64,000 bases of DNA from CAZNPL01 sp964574815 (GTDB taxonomy: Bacteria; Planctomycetota; Phycisphaerae; UBA1845). Position 1 is the first letter of the stretch. Each line of letters starts with the position of its first letter. Positions 50,725-60,139 of this stretch are shown here, one piece after another. The stretch is taken from the NCBI GenBank assembly GCA_964574815.1, contig CAZNPL010000032.1, positions 16,913-80,912 of the forward strand, given 5' to 3'. The position numbers and the translations under genes are program-made. The notes under the pieces were generated by a model. That model was not told the origin of the DNA, searched no databases, and saw nothing but the letters and a program-made list of their open reading frames with translations.

Positions 50725-50909
50725 TGGCGACGACCGCATGGGTCCACAAGGCGAACCAGATTCCGAAGTTCAGCACGCGCCGCGTGCGTCGGTGCGCACG
50801 CTGCGGCCGGGCGCGAGCCGTTTATCGCAAGTTCCGGCTGTGTCGGATCTGCTTCCGGCAACTGGCCCATGACGGAAAGATCCCGGGCGTTCGCAAGGCC
50901 AGTTGGTGA
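50724..50909 (+). CDS. rpsZ: 30S ribosomal protein S14, zinc type
   Basis: The 61-residue protein is the short S14 form with four zinc Cys: CARCGR and CRICF. It has FSTRRVRRCARCGRARAVYR and REL-like ICFRQLAHDGKIPGVRKASW. Its ATG overlaps the rplE stop codon by one base. Confidence 0.94.
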   Translation: MATTAWVHKANQIPKFSTRRVRRCARCGRARAVYRKFRLCRICFRQLAHDGKIPGVRKASW

Positions 50910-50988
50910 CGCTTGAAGCTGAAGCTATCGATCGGCGGCCAGGGACGGGCCGGCGGCACAACGACAGACAGGAAAGAGGATTGGCCGG

Positions 50989-51384
50989 ATGTGGAGTGAT
51001 CCGATTGCTGACATGCTCACCCGAATACGCAACGGCACGCGTGCGGGTAAGTCTGAGGTGAAGATACCGTCGTCGAAGGTCAAACTCGGCATCGCTCAGG
51101 TGCTTAAAGACGAGGGCTACATCAGCGACTTCGACGAAATCGACGACGGCAAGCAGGGCGTACTGCGCGTGACGCTGCGTCGCGGGCCGCAGGGGCAGGA
51201 GCTGATTCGATCGATCAATCGCGAATCGCGCCCCGGGCGGCGGCGCTACGTCGAGGTCGACCGCATCCCGCGCGTGCTCGACGGGCTGGGCATCGCCATC
51301 CTGTCGACCAGCCAGGGCGTGCTCAGTGATCGAGTCTGCCGGGAGCGGCGTATCGGAGGAGAGTTGCTCTGCACGATTTATTGA
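50989..51384 (+). CDS. rpsH: 30S ribosomal protein S8
   Basis: The 131-residue protein has DPIADMLTRIRNGTRAGKSEV at the start and the C-terminal GIAILSTSQGVLSDRVCRERRIGGELLC, typical S8. It binds helix 21 of 16S rRNA and, in E. coli, represses the spc operon. Confidence 0.94.
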   Translation: MWSDPIADMLTRIRNGTRAGKSEVKIPSSKVKLGIAQVLKDEGYISDFDEIDDGKQGVLRVTLRRGPQGQELIRSINRESRPGRRRYVEVDRIPRVLDGLGIAILSTSQGVLSDRVCRERRIGGELLCTIY

Positions 51385-51423
51385 GGCGGGTGGGATTGGT
51401 CCCTGCGCCCGAGAGGTGGTTTT

Positions 51424-52023
51424 ATGTCGCGTGTTGGCAAAATACCCGTAGCGGTTCCCGATGGCGTGAGCGTGGCCGTCACCAACTCCCACGTAAACGT
51501 GAAGGGGCCCTTGGGCTCTTTGGAGTGGAGCCTCCCGGCGACCGTCTCGGCGTCGGTCAGCGAGGATCAGCGTTCGGTGACGGTTTCACGATCGGATGAC
51601 GAGAAGCGCAGCCGGGCGTTGCACGGGCTGGCCCGCTCCTTGATCGCGAACATGGTCGAGGGCGTCAGCAAGGGATTCGAGAAGAAGCTTTGGGTTTACG
51701 GCACGGGATACGGTTGCAACGTCAGCGGGAAGAAGCTGGAGTTGAACGTGGGCTTTATGGGGCGGGGGTCCAAGGGCGTGGCGCAGTTCAAGGTTGACAT
51801 TCCGGACGGCGTCGAGGTCATCGTCGAAGTGCCCGCGGCCCGTGGCGATAACGAGCCGGCGAAAATGACGATCAAGAGCTGTGACAAGCAGAAGGTCGGG
51901 CAGTTCGCCGCGGAGGTCCGCAAGATCCGTCCGCCGGAGCCTTACAAGGGTAAGGGCATTCGCTATCACGACGAGCACGTTCGGCGGAAGCAGGGTAAGA
52001 CACTGGTTGGCGGCGGCGGATAG
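51424..52023 (+). CDS. rplF: 50S ribosomal protein L6
   Basis: The 199-residue protein has SRVGKIPVAVPDGV, VKGPLGSLEW, VSKGFEKKLWVYGTGYGCNV and RPPEPYKGKGIRYHDEHV. Two L6 folds are complete; it is slightly longer than usual. It binds near the sarcin-ricin loop. Confidence 0.95.
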   Translation: MSRVGKIPVAVPDGVSVAVTNSHVNVKGPLGSLEWSLPATVSASVSEDQRSVTVSRSDDEKRSRALHGLARSLIANMVEGVSKGFEKKLWVYGTGYGCNVSGKKLELNVGFMGRGSKGVAQFKVDIPDGVEVIVEVPAARGDNEPAKMTIKSCDKQKVGQFAAEVRKIRPPEPYKGKGIRYHDEHVRRKQGKTLVGGGG

Positions 52024-52074
52024 ACCACTCGTCGCTTGAGAGGACGTACGTCCGGCCGGACTTCGGAAAGTGTG

Positions 52075-52443
52075 ATGGACGCGAACAAGAAAAAGCAGCT
52101 TCAGCGGTGGCGCCGAAAGCACCGTGTGCGCCGGCGGATCTTTGGAACGTCGCAGCGCCCTCGAATGAGCGTTTCCCGTTCGCTGAAGCACATCAGGGTG
52201 CAGATCATCGACGACGAGCAGGGGCGAACGCTCTGTGCGGCGAGCTCGGACAACAAGGAGCTTGCCTCCGAGCTGAAGGACGGCGGCAACATCGACGCCG
52301 CCAAGCGAGTCGGCCAACTTCTTGCTCAACGAGCGACGGCCGCGGGGATCACGAGCGTGGTCCTCGATCGGAACGGTTACAGGTATCACGGGCGCGTGCG
52401 GTCGCTGGCCGACGCCGCCCGGGAAGGTGGACTTCAGTTTTAG
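52075..52443 (+). CDS. rplR: 50S ribosomal protein L18
   Basis: The 122-residue protein has RKHRVRRRIFGTSQRPRMSV, SRSLKHIRVQIIDDEQG, and LDRNGYRYHGRVRSLADAARE. It binds 5S rRNA. ATG 52075 was chosen: the preceding 13 residues look random and a GGAAAG site is present. Confidence 0.94.
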   Translation: MDANKKKQLQRWRRKHRVRRRIFGTSQRPRMSVSRSLKHIRVQIIDDEQGRTLCAASSDNKELASELKDGGNIDAAKRVGQLLAQRATAAGITSVVLDRNGYRYHGRVRSLADAAREGGLQF

Positions 52444-52482
52444 GCGCTCGCCGAACGGGCGCGAGGAAAGGGTGGTCGGCCG

Positions 52483-53004
52483 ATGGCGACCGAAGTACGA
52501 GAGCCGGCAAGGAAAGTCCGCGCAGCCGCGGAGGACACCGGACTCGAGGATACCGTCGTGCGAATCTACCGCTGCGCCGCCGTGGTCAAGGGCGGGCGGC
52601 GCTTCAGTTTTTCGGCACTGGTGGTTGTCGGGGATCGCAAAGGCCGCGTTGGCATCGGGTACGGCAAGGCGGCCGAGGTGCCGACCGCCGTCGAAAAGGG
52701 CCGCAAGATCGCGACCCGGGCGATGCGTCGGATCGTTATGAGTGGGCGTACGTTGCCGCACCGCGTGGTCGGGCGCTTCGGTTCGAGTCACGTCGTGATG
52801 GTGCCGGCCAGCCCCGGAACGGGCGTCATCGCCGGCGCCAGCGTTCGCGCGGTGCTCGAGTTGGCCGGTGTCCAGGATGTGCTGACCAAATGCTACGGGT
52901 CGCGCAATCCCAAGAACCTCGTTCGCGCGACGTTCGACGCCCTGTGTGACATGATCAACCCGGACGAGCTGGCGGAGCTTCGGGGTGTGAAGCTCGAAAG
53001 GTAG
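52483..53004 (+). CDS. rpsE: 30S ribosomal protein S5
   Basis: The 173-residue protein has GGRRFSFSALVVVGDRKGRVG, GYGKAAEVPTAVEKG, and VLELAGVQDVLTKCYGSRNPKNLVRATFDAL. S5 helps decoding accuracy. rplO follows; rpmD (L30), usually between, is absent. Confidence 0.95.
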   Translation: MATEVREPARKVRAAAEDTGLEDTVVRIYRCAAVVKGGRRFSFSALVVVGDRKGRVGIGYGKAAEVPTAVEKGRKIATRAMRRIVMSGRTLPHRVVGRFGSSHVVMVPASPGTGVIAGASVRAVLELAGVQDVLTKCYGSRNPKNLVRATFDALCDMINPDELAELRGVKLER

Positions 53005-53033
53005 CCCGAGATTGTTTGGAAGGACCAGGCGCG

Positions 53034-53492
53034 ATGGAAATCGCCGAAATAACAAAGCTCGCCGGGCGTACGAAGAGGCGGCGCCGGCTGGGACACGGTC
53101 AAGGCAGCGGCCGGGGCAAGACCTGCGGTCGCGGGCACAAGGGCGGCGGCTCGCGGGCGGGCTGGAAGCGACGCGGTCTGTCCGAAGGCGGGCAGATGCC
53201 CATTTTCCGCCGGCTGCCGAAGCGGGGTTTCAACAACGCTCAGTACGCGACGCGTTTCAACGTGATCAACGTGGGCGACCTCGAGGAACGGTTCGACGCC
53301 GGGGCGCATGTGACGCCCGAAGTGTTGGCGGCGGCGGGCCTGATTCGCCGGAAGGGACTGGCGATCAAGATCCTTGGTAACGGAGTACTGACCAAGGGGC
53401 TCACGGTGGAAGCGGCCAAGTTCAGCAAGCAGGCCGCCGAGAAGATCAGCGCTGCCGGTGGTGAGGCGCGCGTAGTCGAAAGACGAGGTTAA
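53034..53492 (+). CDS. rplO: 50S ribosomal protein L15
   Basis: The 152-residue protein has RRLGHGQGSGRGKTCGRGHKG at the start, then FEGGQMPIFRRLPKRGF-type sequence, as in L15. ATG 53034 is chosen because GGAAGG lies upstream; a 6-residue longer form exists. Confidence 0.94.
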   Translation: MEIAEITKLAGRTKRRRRLGHGQGSGRGKTCGRGHKGGGSRAGWKRRGLSEGGQMPIFRRLPKRGFNNAQYATRFNVINVGDLEERFDAGAHVTPEVLAAAGLIRRKGLAIKILGNGVLTKGLTVEAAKFSKQAAEKISAAGGEARVVERRG

Positions 53493-53518
53493 CCCCGCAC
53501 GCAAGAGAGCGGACGACC

Positions 53519-54862
53519 ATGTTTCGTACATTCTTGAACATCTTTCGCATCCCGGAGCTTCGCAACAAGGTGTTGTTCACCCTGGCGATGCTGTGCATCT
53601 ACCGCATCGGCTTCTACGTACCCGTCCCGGGAGTCAATCAGGAGAAAATGACCGGCGGAACCGGTCTGGGCGATCTGGCCGAGTACTTCGCCATCTTCAC
53701 CGGGGGCGACCTCAATCAGAGCACGATCTTCGGGCTGGGGATCATGCCGTACATCTCGGCGTCGATTATCTTCCAGCTTCTGGTGACGGTCGTTCCGGCA
53801 CTCGAGAAACTCCAGAAAGAGGGAGAGGTCGGCCGCAAGAAGATCCAGGAATACACGCGCTATGCGACCGTAGGCCTGTGCCTGATCCAGGGAACCATCT
53901 GGCTCAAGTATCTGATGGGCAACCAGTTCGTGTTCGCCGACTTCCGAGGATCGATCGTCTACTGGCTGATGGCCCTGCTCACGTTGACCACCGGAACGAT
54001 CTTTCTCATGTGGCTGGGCGAGCAGATCGACAAGTACGGCATCGGAAACGGGATATCGCTGATCATCATGGCCGGAATTGTCGCGCAGATGCCGGCGGCG
54101 ATACTCTGGGTCTGGAACAACGCCGACCTGCGCGTCACCAGCACCGACAGCGACGCGATGGGGCCGTCGAAGATCCTGTTCATCGTGGTGGCGTTCGTTT
54201 GCGTCGTTGCAGGGTCGATCCTGATCACGCAGGGGCAGCGAAGAATTCCCATTCAGCAGGCCAAGCAGACACGTGGCCGCCGCGTGTACGGCGGCCAGCG
54301 ACAGTACCTGCCGTTGCGGGTGAACCACGGCGGCGTGATGCCGATCATCTTCGCAAGCTCGTTGCTGATCTTCCCGGGCATGTTGTTTCAGCAACTGCAG
54401 CAGTCGTTCGTCGGAGGTCCCTGGGCGTTTCTGGCGACCCAGTTCTCGACCGGAGCTTATCTTTACGTCGTGACTTACATCGGAATGGTGTTTTTCTTCG
54501 CGTACTTCTGGACCACCGTGCAGTTCCAGCCCAAGGAGATGGCCAACAACCTGCGCGATTACGGGAGCTTTATTCCAGGGCTGCGGCCGGGGAAGCGCAC
54601 CGCGGACTACCTCGAGAAGGTCATGACGCGGATTACCTACGTGGGCGCGGCGTTCCTTGCCCTGATCGCCATCATTCCCACGATGGTCGCGACCTGGTTG
54701 AATATACCGTTTCTGGTCTCGGCCTTTTTGGGTGGAACCGGATTGCTGATCGTGGTCAGTGTGGCTCTGGACGTGGTACAGCGGATCGAAGCGAACCTGA
54801 TCATGAGGAATTACAAGGGATTCCTGGGCAGCGAGGGGCCGATTCGCGGAAGGCAGTGGTAA
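53519..54862 (+). CDS. secY: SecY preprotein translocase channel subunit
   Basis: The 447-residue protein has about ten membrane segments and SecY landmarks: RIPELRNKVLFTLAMLCIYR, FGLGIMPYISASIIFQLL, DKYGIGNGISLIIMAGI, QTRGRRVYGGQRQYLPLRVN, FRPGKRTADYLEKVMTRIT-like sequence. It forms the channel with SecE and SecG. adk, which usually follows, is missing; map comes next. Confidence 0.95.
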   Translation: MFRTFLNIFRIPELRNKVLFTLAMLCIYRIGFYVPVPGVNQEKMTGGTGLGDLAEYFAIFTGGDLNQSTIFGLGIMPYISASIIFQLLVTVVPALEKLQKEGEVGRKKIQEYTRYATVGLCLIQGTIWLKYLMGNQFVFADFRGSIVYWLMALLTLTTGTIFLMWLGEQIDKYGIGNGISLIIMAGIVAQMPAAILWVWNNADLRVTSTDSDAMGPSKILFIVVAFVCVVAGSILITQGQRRIPIQQAKQTRGRRVYGGQRQYLPLRVNHGGVMPIIFASSLLIFPGMLFQQLQQSFVGGPWAFLATQFSTGAYLYVVTYIGMVFFFAYFWTTVQFQPKEMANNLRDYGSFIPGLRPGKRTADYLEKVMTRITYVGAAFLALIAIIPTMVATWLNIPFLVSAFLGGTGLLIVVSVALDVVQRIEANLIMRNYKGFLGSEGPIRGRQW

Positions 54863-54979
54863 CGACCGGGCGCGGTTCGACCAGGCAGTTGTCGCGGTCC
54901 GGCTGGCGGCGTCATGATTCGAGAGTGCTCATCACGAGGGTTTGGCCGCTGGGTGGCGAGGCAGTCGTAGCGAGTGGAC

Positions 54980-55789
54980 ATGATGTGCGGCACCGCCGGG
55001 CGGGCACGACGCGGCATTGTACTCAAGAGCGCTCGTGAGATTGAACTGATGCGTCGTTCCGGCCGGCTGGTTTACGAAGTGCTCAGCGAAGTGGAGGCGT
55101 TGACCCGACCGGGCGTTACAACGGCGGAGTTGAACGAGATGGCGGAACGCCGGATTGCCGAAGCGGGTGCCACGGCGCTGTTCAAAGGTGTCGTGAACCC
55201 TCAGGCACGGTTCCCATTTCCGGCGGCTCTGTGCACCAGCGTGAACGAAGAGGTGGTGCACGGGATTCCGGACGATCGGGCGCTCAAGGAGGGCGACATC
55301 GTCAGCGTCGATTGCGGCGTGCGGCTCAACGGGTACTGCGGCGATTCGGCCCGGACGTTTGCGGTCGGACGGATCTCCCCGGAAGCGCAGGGGCTTCTGG
55401 ACGTGACACGGGGGGCGCTGGAGCTGGCCATTCGGGAGATTCGCCCCGGCATGAAATGGAGCGAGATCGCCGGACAGATGCAGGCACTGGTGGAGGAAGC
55501 CGGAATGTCGGTCGTCCGCGATTTTGTGGGTCACGGGATCGGGCAGGAAATGCACGAGGATCCCAAAGTGCCCAACTACGTGGACCGGCAGCAAATGAGG
55601 AATGATTTCCGCCTCGAGCGGAGCATGACGCTGGCCATCGAGCCGATGGTCAATCTCGGTTCGCACGAGGTCGAGTATCGATCCCCGGATCGATGGGCGG
55701 TGGTGACGCGGGACGGACGCTACGCCGCCCACTTCGAGCATACCGTGGTGGTCGGTGAAAACGGCGCAGAGGTGCTCACGGCGGCGTAG
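54980..55789 (+). CDS. map: Type I methionine aminopeptidase
   Basis: The protein, about 269 residues, removes the initiator Met. It has the pita-bread metal residues: SVDCGVRLNGYCGDSARTFAVG (two Asp), VGHGIGQEMHEDPKVPNYV (His), and LAIEPMVNLG with the Glu. The start is uncertain: ATG 54980 is used, but the conserved part begins near residue 13 (GIVLKSAREIELM). A 117-base gap with no gene follows secY. Confidence 0.93.
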   Translation: MMCGTAGRARRGIVLKSAREIELMRRSGRLVYEVLSEVEALTRPGVTTAELNEMAERRIAEAGATALFKGVVNPQARFPFPAALCTSVNEEVVHGIPDDRALKEGDIVSVDCGVRLNGYCGDSARTFAVGRISPEAQGLLDVTRGALELAIREIRPGMKWSEIAGQMQALVEEAGMSVVRDFVGHGIGQEMHEDPKVPNYVDRQQMRNDFRLERSMTLAIEPMVNLGSHEVEYRSPDRWAVVTRDGRYAAHFEHTVVVGENGAEVLTAA

Positions 55790-55833
55790 GCCTGCGTGGG
55801 TTCTCCCCGTTTCGGGTTTGGGAGTTTGTCGTC

Positions 55834-55947
55834 ATGAAGGTGCGAGCAAGCGTACGGCGGATTTGCGAGAACTGTAAGATCGTGAAGCGCAGAGGTGTGA
55901 TTCGGGTCATTTGCAGCAACCCGCGGCACAAGCAGCGCCAGGGCTAG
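55834..55947 (+). CDS. rpmJ: 50S ribosomal protein L36, zinc type
   Basis: The 37-residue protein starts MKVRASVRRICENCKIV and ends CSNPRHKQRQG, with the C-x2-C...C...H zinc motif of type B L36. It begins 44 bases after map and lacks infA in front, which usually separates them. Confidence 0.94.
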   Translation: MKVRASVRRICENCKIVKRRGVIRVICSNPRHKQRQG

Positions 55948-55973
55948 CGGGACAGCAGTAGAGGAGTAATGAC

Positions 55974-56363
55974 ATGCCGCGCATCGCGGGCGTCGACATA
56001 CCGAACAACAAGCAGGTGCAGTATTCTCTGCGCTATATCTACGCGGTCGGTCCGTACATCGCGTCGCAGATCGTGAAGGAGGCCGGGATCGAACCTACGG
56101 TCAAAGCCAAGGACCTGTCCGAAGATGAGGTCTCACGGATCAATGCGATTATCGACCGGAACTACCAGGTCGAGGGACAGGCCCGCCGGCAGGTGGCGGC
56201 GAACATCGGCCGGCTGCGGGACATCGGCTGTTATCGGGGCCTGCGTCATCGTCGTGGGCTGCCCGTCCGCGGGCAGAAGACCCAGTCGAACGCGCGCACG
56301 CGCAAGGGGCCGCGGAAGACCGTGGCCGGCAAGAAGGGCGTGAAGGAGATGCACCGTGGCTAA
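55974..56363 (+). CDS. rpsM: 30S ribosomal protein S13
   Basis: The 129-residue protein has RIAGVDIPNNKQVQYSLRYI, IGRLRDIGCYRGLRHRRGLP and RGQKTQSNARTRKGPRKTV. It overlaps the rpsK start by eight bases. Confidence 0.95.
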   Translation: MPRIAGVDIPNNKQVQYSLRYIYAVGPYIASQIVKEAGIEPTVKAKDLSEDEVSRINAIIDRNYQVEGQARRQVAANIGRLRDIGCYRGLRHRRGLPVRGQKTQSNARTRKGPRKTVAGKKGVKEMHRG

Positions 56364-56739
56364 GGGATCCGGCAAGCGTCGCACCCGGCGGAACGTGTCG
56401 CGAGGCATCGTCCACATCAAGGCGACCTTCAACAACACCATGGTGACCATCACCGACATGAACGGTGAGGTGCTCTGCTGGGCGTCGGCCGGCACGGTGG
56501 GTTTCAAAGGAACGCGGAAGAGCACGCCGTTCGCCGCCCAGCGGGCGGGCGAGCGGGCGGCTCAGGCCGCCAGAAAATTCGGAGTCGTGGAAGTCGAGGT
56601 CCGGGTCAAGGGGCCCGGTTCCGGCCGGGAATCGGCTGTGACGGCGCTTCAGGCCGCCGGACTTCGCATTCAGTCCATTGAAGACGTGACGCCGCTGCCG
56701 CACAACGGGTGCCGCCCGGCGAAGCGACGCCGCGTGTGA
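56356..56739 (+). CDS. rpsK: 30S ribosomal protein S11
   Basis: The 127-residue protein starts at GTG inside the rpsM end. It has GIVHIKATFNNTMVTITDMNG, STPFAAQRAGERAA and KGPGSGRESAVTALQAAGL. Confidence 0.95.
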   Translation: MAKGSGKRRTRRNVSRGIVHIKATFNNTMVTITDMNGEVLCWASAGTVGFKGTRKSTPFAAQRAGERAAQAARKFGVVEVEVRVKGPGSGRESAVTALQAAGLRIQSIEDVTPLPHNGCRPAKRRRV

Positions 56740-56850
56740 TCGCAGAGGTCGGCCTTTTGAACCTGCGCCTGCCGAGCGGTGCGGCGCGGGAGCAAGGCAG
56801 AAGGGCGGGTCGTGACAGGCAGTTGGGCCGAGGAGTAACGGACGAGACAT

Positions 56851-57480
56851 ATGGGGCGGTACATCGGACCGGTATGCAGGCTTTGTCGTCGCGAGGGCAT
56901 CAAGCTGATGCTCAAGGGCACCAGGTGCGAATCGGCCAAGTGCCCGATGGAGCGGCAGTGGCGCAGCAATCCTCCGGGCAGACAGTCGTGGCGCCGGCGG
57001 CGCGCGAGCAACTACGGCGTGCGGTTGCGCGAGAAACAGAAGGTCAAACGCTACTACGGGCTGTATGAGAAACAGTTCATGCGCTACTTCCTGCTGGCGT
57101 CCAAGGCCGCAGGCAACACCGGCGAGGAGTTGCTGCAATTACTCGAGCGTCGTCTCGACAACGTAGTATGGAAGCTGGGGTTTGCCCCCTCGCACAAGGC
57201 GTCGCGCCTCGCGATCGTGCACGGGCACATTACGGTGAACGGGCGGAAGCTTGATCGTCCGGGCTATCGGGTGAGCCCCGGCGAGGTGATTGGCGTCCGC
57301 GATCGCGAGCGCAGCCGGAAGCACATCCAGTCGTTGCTCGGCGAGAGCCCGCCGCCGCTGCAGCCGTGGCTGGAGCGCGACGAGAAGAAGCTCGAGGGAC
57401 GGGTCTCCGACCTGCCCACGCGCGAGCACGTGCAGATTCCGGTCGAAGAGCAGTTGATCGTCGAGATGTGTAGCCGTTAA
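56851..57480 (+). CDS. rpsD: 30S ribosomal protein S4, zinc type
   Basis: The 209-residue protein has four Cys near the N terminus (VCRLC and RCESAKC), a zinc-binding type of S4. The S4 domain is seen in LERRLDNVVWKLGFAPS and VHGHITVNGRKLDRPGYRV. It starts head-body assembly. Confidence 0.95.
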   Translation: MGRYIGPVCRLCRREGIKLMLKGTRCESAKCPMERQWRSNPPGRQSWRRRRASNYGVRLREKQKVKRYYGLYEKQFMRYFLLASKAAGNTGEELLQLLERRLDNVVWKLGFAPSHKASRLAIVHGHITVNGRKLDRPGYRVSPGEVIGVRDRERSRKHIQSLLGESPPPLQPWLERDEKKLEGRVSDLPTREHVQIPVEEQLIVEMCSR

Positions 57481-57571
57481 CCGCAGCGGCGCCGGGGCGG
57501 GCGTCGCCCTGAACGCCGACGGGCGCGAGGTTACGAGCCGCGAACCCCCATACGCGAGGGAGATCGTCTCC

Positions 57572-58708
57572 ATGCGAATCAGATGGCGAGGGCTGGAACT
57601 ACCGAGCGAAGTCGTACGGGACGAGTCCGTCAGCACTCGGACGTACGGGCGGTTCATCATCGAACCGTTTGAACGCGGGTTCGGTACGACCATCGGAAAC
57701 TCATTGCGCCGCGTTCTTCTGTCGAGCCTCGACGGCGCCGCCGTTACCAAGGTAAAAATCAGCGGTGCGTCGCACGAGTTCATGAGCCTGCCGGGCGTGC
57801 TCGAGGACGTCACCGACATCATCCTCAACGTCAAGAGCCTGGTCGTGAAGTCCGACGCCGACGAGCCGAAGACGATGCGCGTTTTCCGCGACTCGGCCGG
57901 TCCGATTCGGGCCGGCGACATCGAGGCGGATCCCGCCATCGACATCTTCGACCCCGACCATCTGCTGGCGACCCTCACCGACGACGTCAAGTTCCAGATG
58001 GAGATGGAAGTGCAAAAGGGCCGGGGCTACGCCGCCGCCCATGAGAACGCCGACTCCGAGGAGGAGATCGGCGTGATCCCGGTGGATTCGAACTTCTCGC
58101 CGGTCCTCCGCGTGCGTTACCGCACGGAGGAGACCCGCGTCGGCCAGCGCGTCAACTTCGATCGGCTTGTGCTGGAAGTCTGGACCGACGGAACGGTTGC
58201 GCCGGAAGACGCCGTCGTCGAAGCCTCCAAGATCCTGCGGAAGCACCTGAACCCGTTCGTGCAGTACCACGATCTGGGGTCGAGACTGACCGAATCGGCC
58301 GGGGCGCCCGTGGTGCCGACGCCCACCGTCAACGCCGAGATGGAGGCATTGCTCCGCAAGCCGATTTCGGATCTCGATCTCTCCGTGCGGGCAAGCAACT
58401 GCCTCGAAGCGGCCAGGATCTCGACGGTCGGCGAGTTGGCCAGCAAGACCGAGGGCGACCTCCTTCGCCTCCGAAGCTTCGGCAAGACGTCGCTGAGGGA
58501 AATCCGCCGCAAACTGGCGGACCTGGGACTCTCGCTCGGCATGAACTTCGAGAAGGCGGGCGCCGGTTCGGCCGAGTCGCTCGATCAGGCGGAGGAGTCC
58601 GCCGAACATGGCGAAGAAGAGACGGAGTCGTCGGGCGACGATTCCACTCAGTCCAACAGCAACTCGGACGCGCGACAGGTATCGGTGCCGGTGGATCCCT
58701 CGCAGTGA
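57572..58708 (+). CDS. rpoA: RNA polymerase alpha subunit
   Basis: The 378-residue protein has the N-terminal dimerisation domain (EPFERGFGTTIGNSLRRVLL) and the C-terminal domain (PISDLDLSVRASNCLEAARI, FGKTSLREIRRKLADLGL). An acidic, Ser-rich tail of about 50 residues follows the domain. It is about 50 residues longer than E. coli alpha. Confidence 0.95.
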   Translation: MRIRWRGLELPSEVVRDESVSTRTYGRFIIEPFERGFGTTIGNSLRRVLLSSLDGAAVTKVKISGASHEFMSLPGVLEDVTDIILNVKSLVVKSDADEPKTMRVFRDSAGPIRAGDIEADPAIDIFDPDHLLATLTDDVKFQMEMEVQKGRGYAAAHENADSEEEIGVIPVDSNFSPVLRVRYRTEETRVGQRVNFDRLVLEVWTDGTVAPEDAVVEASKILRKHLNPFVQYHDLGSRLTESAGAPVVPTPTVNAEMEALLRKPISDLDLSVRASNCLEAARISTVGELASKTEGDLLRLRSFGKTSLREIRRKLADLGLSLGMNFEKAGAGSAESLDQAEESAEHGEEETESSGDDSTQSNSNSDARQVSVPVDPSQ

Positions 58709-58747
58709 GGCGCACTGAGGGAATGATGACGAACGGGCGATGGAATC

Positions 58748-59506
58748 ATGAACCATAGAAAGTCACGACGCAGATTGAATCGCACCACCGCGCATCGCAA
58801 GGCGATGCAGCGGAACCTGGTTCAATCCCTCTTCGAGCACGGCGAGGTGCGAACGACGCTGCCCAAGGCCAAGGACCTGCGGCCTTTTGCCGAGCGGCTG
58901 ATCACGCTTGCCAAACGCGCCCGTGGTGGGAACCTGAACGCGCGGCGGCGCATTCACTCGCTCATGGCCGATCGCTCGCTGATCCCGGCCGACCATCGCG
59001 AGACCTATGAGGGCCTACCCGACGCCAAGCGACGACAGGTGCTGACGGCCCGCAGCGGTCGTCGCCATCGCGCCGGCGTGGCGAAGGGCCGCCTGGAGTT
59101 CACCGCCGAAAGCGTGACCCATCGGCTCATCGAAACGATCGCGCCGCGCTTCGAGGATCGACCCGGCGGATACACGCGCATCGTTCGCATCGCCGACCGC
59201 CGTATCGGAGACCAGAGTCAATTGGCCGTCGTTCAGCTCGTCGGCGAGGAAGAGTCGCCCGGTAGCGTACCCAGACCGCGCAAGAGCGCCCGCCGGGTGA
59301 GGACCGACGCGCGCTACGCAGCGGCGATCAAAGCTTCAAAGTCGGCCGCACGGGGCGAACGCGGCGTAGTCGCGGCGCGGACAGAGGAGGCAGAGGAGCC
59401 TGCCACGCCCGAAGATGAACAGGCGGAGGAGGCAACGGCCGAAGCGCCGCCGGCGGAGGAAGCCGAAACCGGGGACACCCAGTCCGACGAGAAGGAGGAG
59501 AAGTAG
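58748..59506 (+). CDS. rplQ: 50S ribosomal protein L17 with long C-terminal extension
   Basis: The 252-residue protein begins with the L17 domain: NHRKSRRRLNRTTAHRKAM, HGEVRTTLPKAKDLRPFAE, and GGYTRIVRIADRRIGDQSQLAVVQL. After about residue 150 there is an Ala/Glu/Arg-rich low-complexity tail (100 residues), about twice the usual length. It ends the alpha operon. Confidence 0.93.
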   Translation: MNHRKSRRRLNRTTAHRKAMQRNLVQSLFEHGEVRTTLPKAKDLRPFAERLITLAKRARGGNLNARRRIHSLMADRSLIPADHRETYEGLPDAKRRQVLTARSGRRHRAGVAKGRLEFTAESVTHRLIETIAPRFEDRPGGYTRIVRIADRRIGDQSQLAVVQLVGEEESPGSVPRPRKSARRVRTDARYAAAIKASKSAARGERGVVAARTEEAEEPATPEDEQAEEATAEAPPAEEAETGDTQSDEKEEK

Positions 59507-59542
59507 CGTTTTCTCGCAGAGGCCGTCAGAACCCGGAAGGCG

Positions 59543-59692
59543 ATGCGGCAGTACCAGGTGCCGGCGCGGGTGCGCCTCGTGCGTGTCGAGCCGATGACGC
59601 GACGTGCTCAGGGGCGCCGCAACGAGTGGAAGAGCGTGTCACAGCGGGGGGTGATGAACGATGAGCGCCTCAGCCGATTGCGTGTTCTGTAG
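59543..59692 (+). CDS. Possible small basic protein (hypothetical)
   Basis: The 49-residue, Arg-rich frame overlaps the HIT gene by 32 bases. A GGAAGG-like site lies very close to the ATG. There is no recognised family, so it may be non-coding. Confidence 0.2.
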   Translation: MRQYQVPARVRLVRVEPMTRRAQGRRNEWKSVSQRGVMNDERLSRLRVL

Positions 59693-60083
59693 GATCGTCG
59701 CGGGTGAAATACCCGCCCTGACGATCCTCGACACCGATCACGCCTACGCTTTTCTCGACATCGCCCCTTTGGCCGAAGGCCATACCCTGTTGATCCCCAA
59801 AGAGCATGTCGAGTCGCTCGAACTGATGTCCGGCGAGGCGGTGGCCCGGATGCTGGCCGAGTTGCCGCGGCTGGCGCACGCCGTGGCGGCTGCAACCGTC
59901 GCTGACGGCTACAACATCCTTCAGAACAACGGGCGCGTGGCCGGGCAGGCGGTCAATCACGTTCATTTTCACATTATTCCGCGGCGTTCCGGTGACGGCC
60001 TGGGCTACCGCTGGAACGCAGGAAAGTATGCCGAGGGACGGGCCGAGGAGCTCCAGGGCGAGATCCGAAAGGCGCTGCCTTGA
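59661..60083 (+). CDS. HIT-family (Hint/PKCI-like) nucleotide hydrolase
   Basis: The 140-residue protein begins with CVFCRIVAGEIPA and has the HIT motif HVHFHIIPR with the nucleophilic His, plus the G-x-A-V region GQAVNHV. Hint-type proteins hydrolyse nucleoside phosphoramidates or dinucleotides. The end overlaps the next ORF region, so it is probably coexpressed with the HAD gene. Confidence 0.88.
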   Translation: MSASADCVFCRIVAGEIPALTILDTDHAYAFLDIAPLAEGHTLLIPKEHVESLELMSGEAVARMLAELPRLAHAVAAATVADGYNILQNNGRVAGQAVNHVHFHIIPRRSGDGLGYRWNAGKYAEGRAEELQGEIRKALP

Positions 60084-60139
60084 ATGCCGGCCGTGATGAG
60101 CAAGACCTCGCGGCGCCTTCTGAACCCGAACGCCACCTG

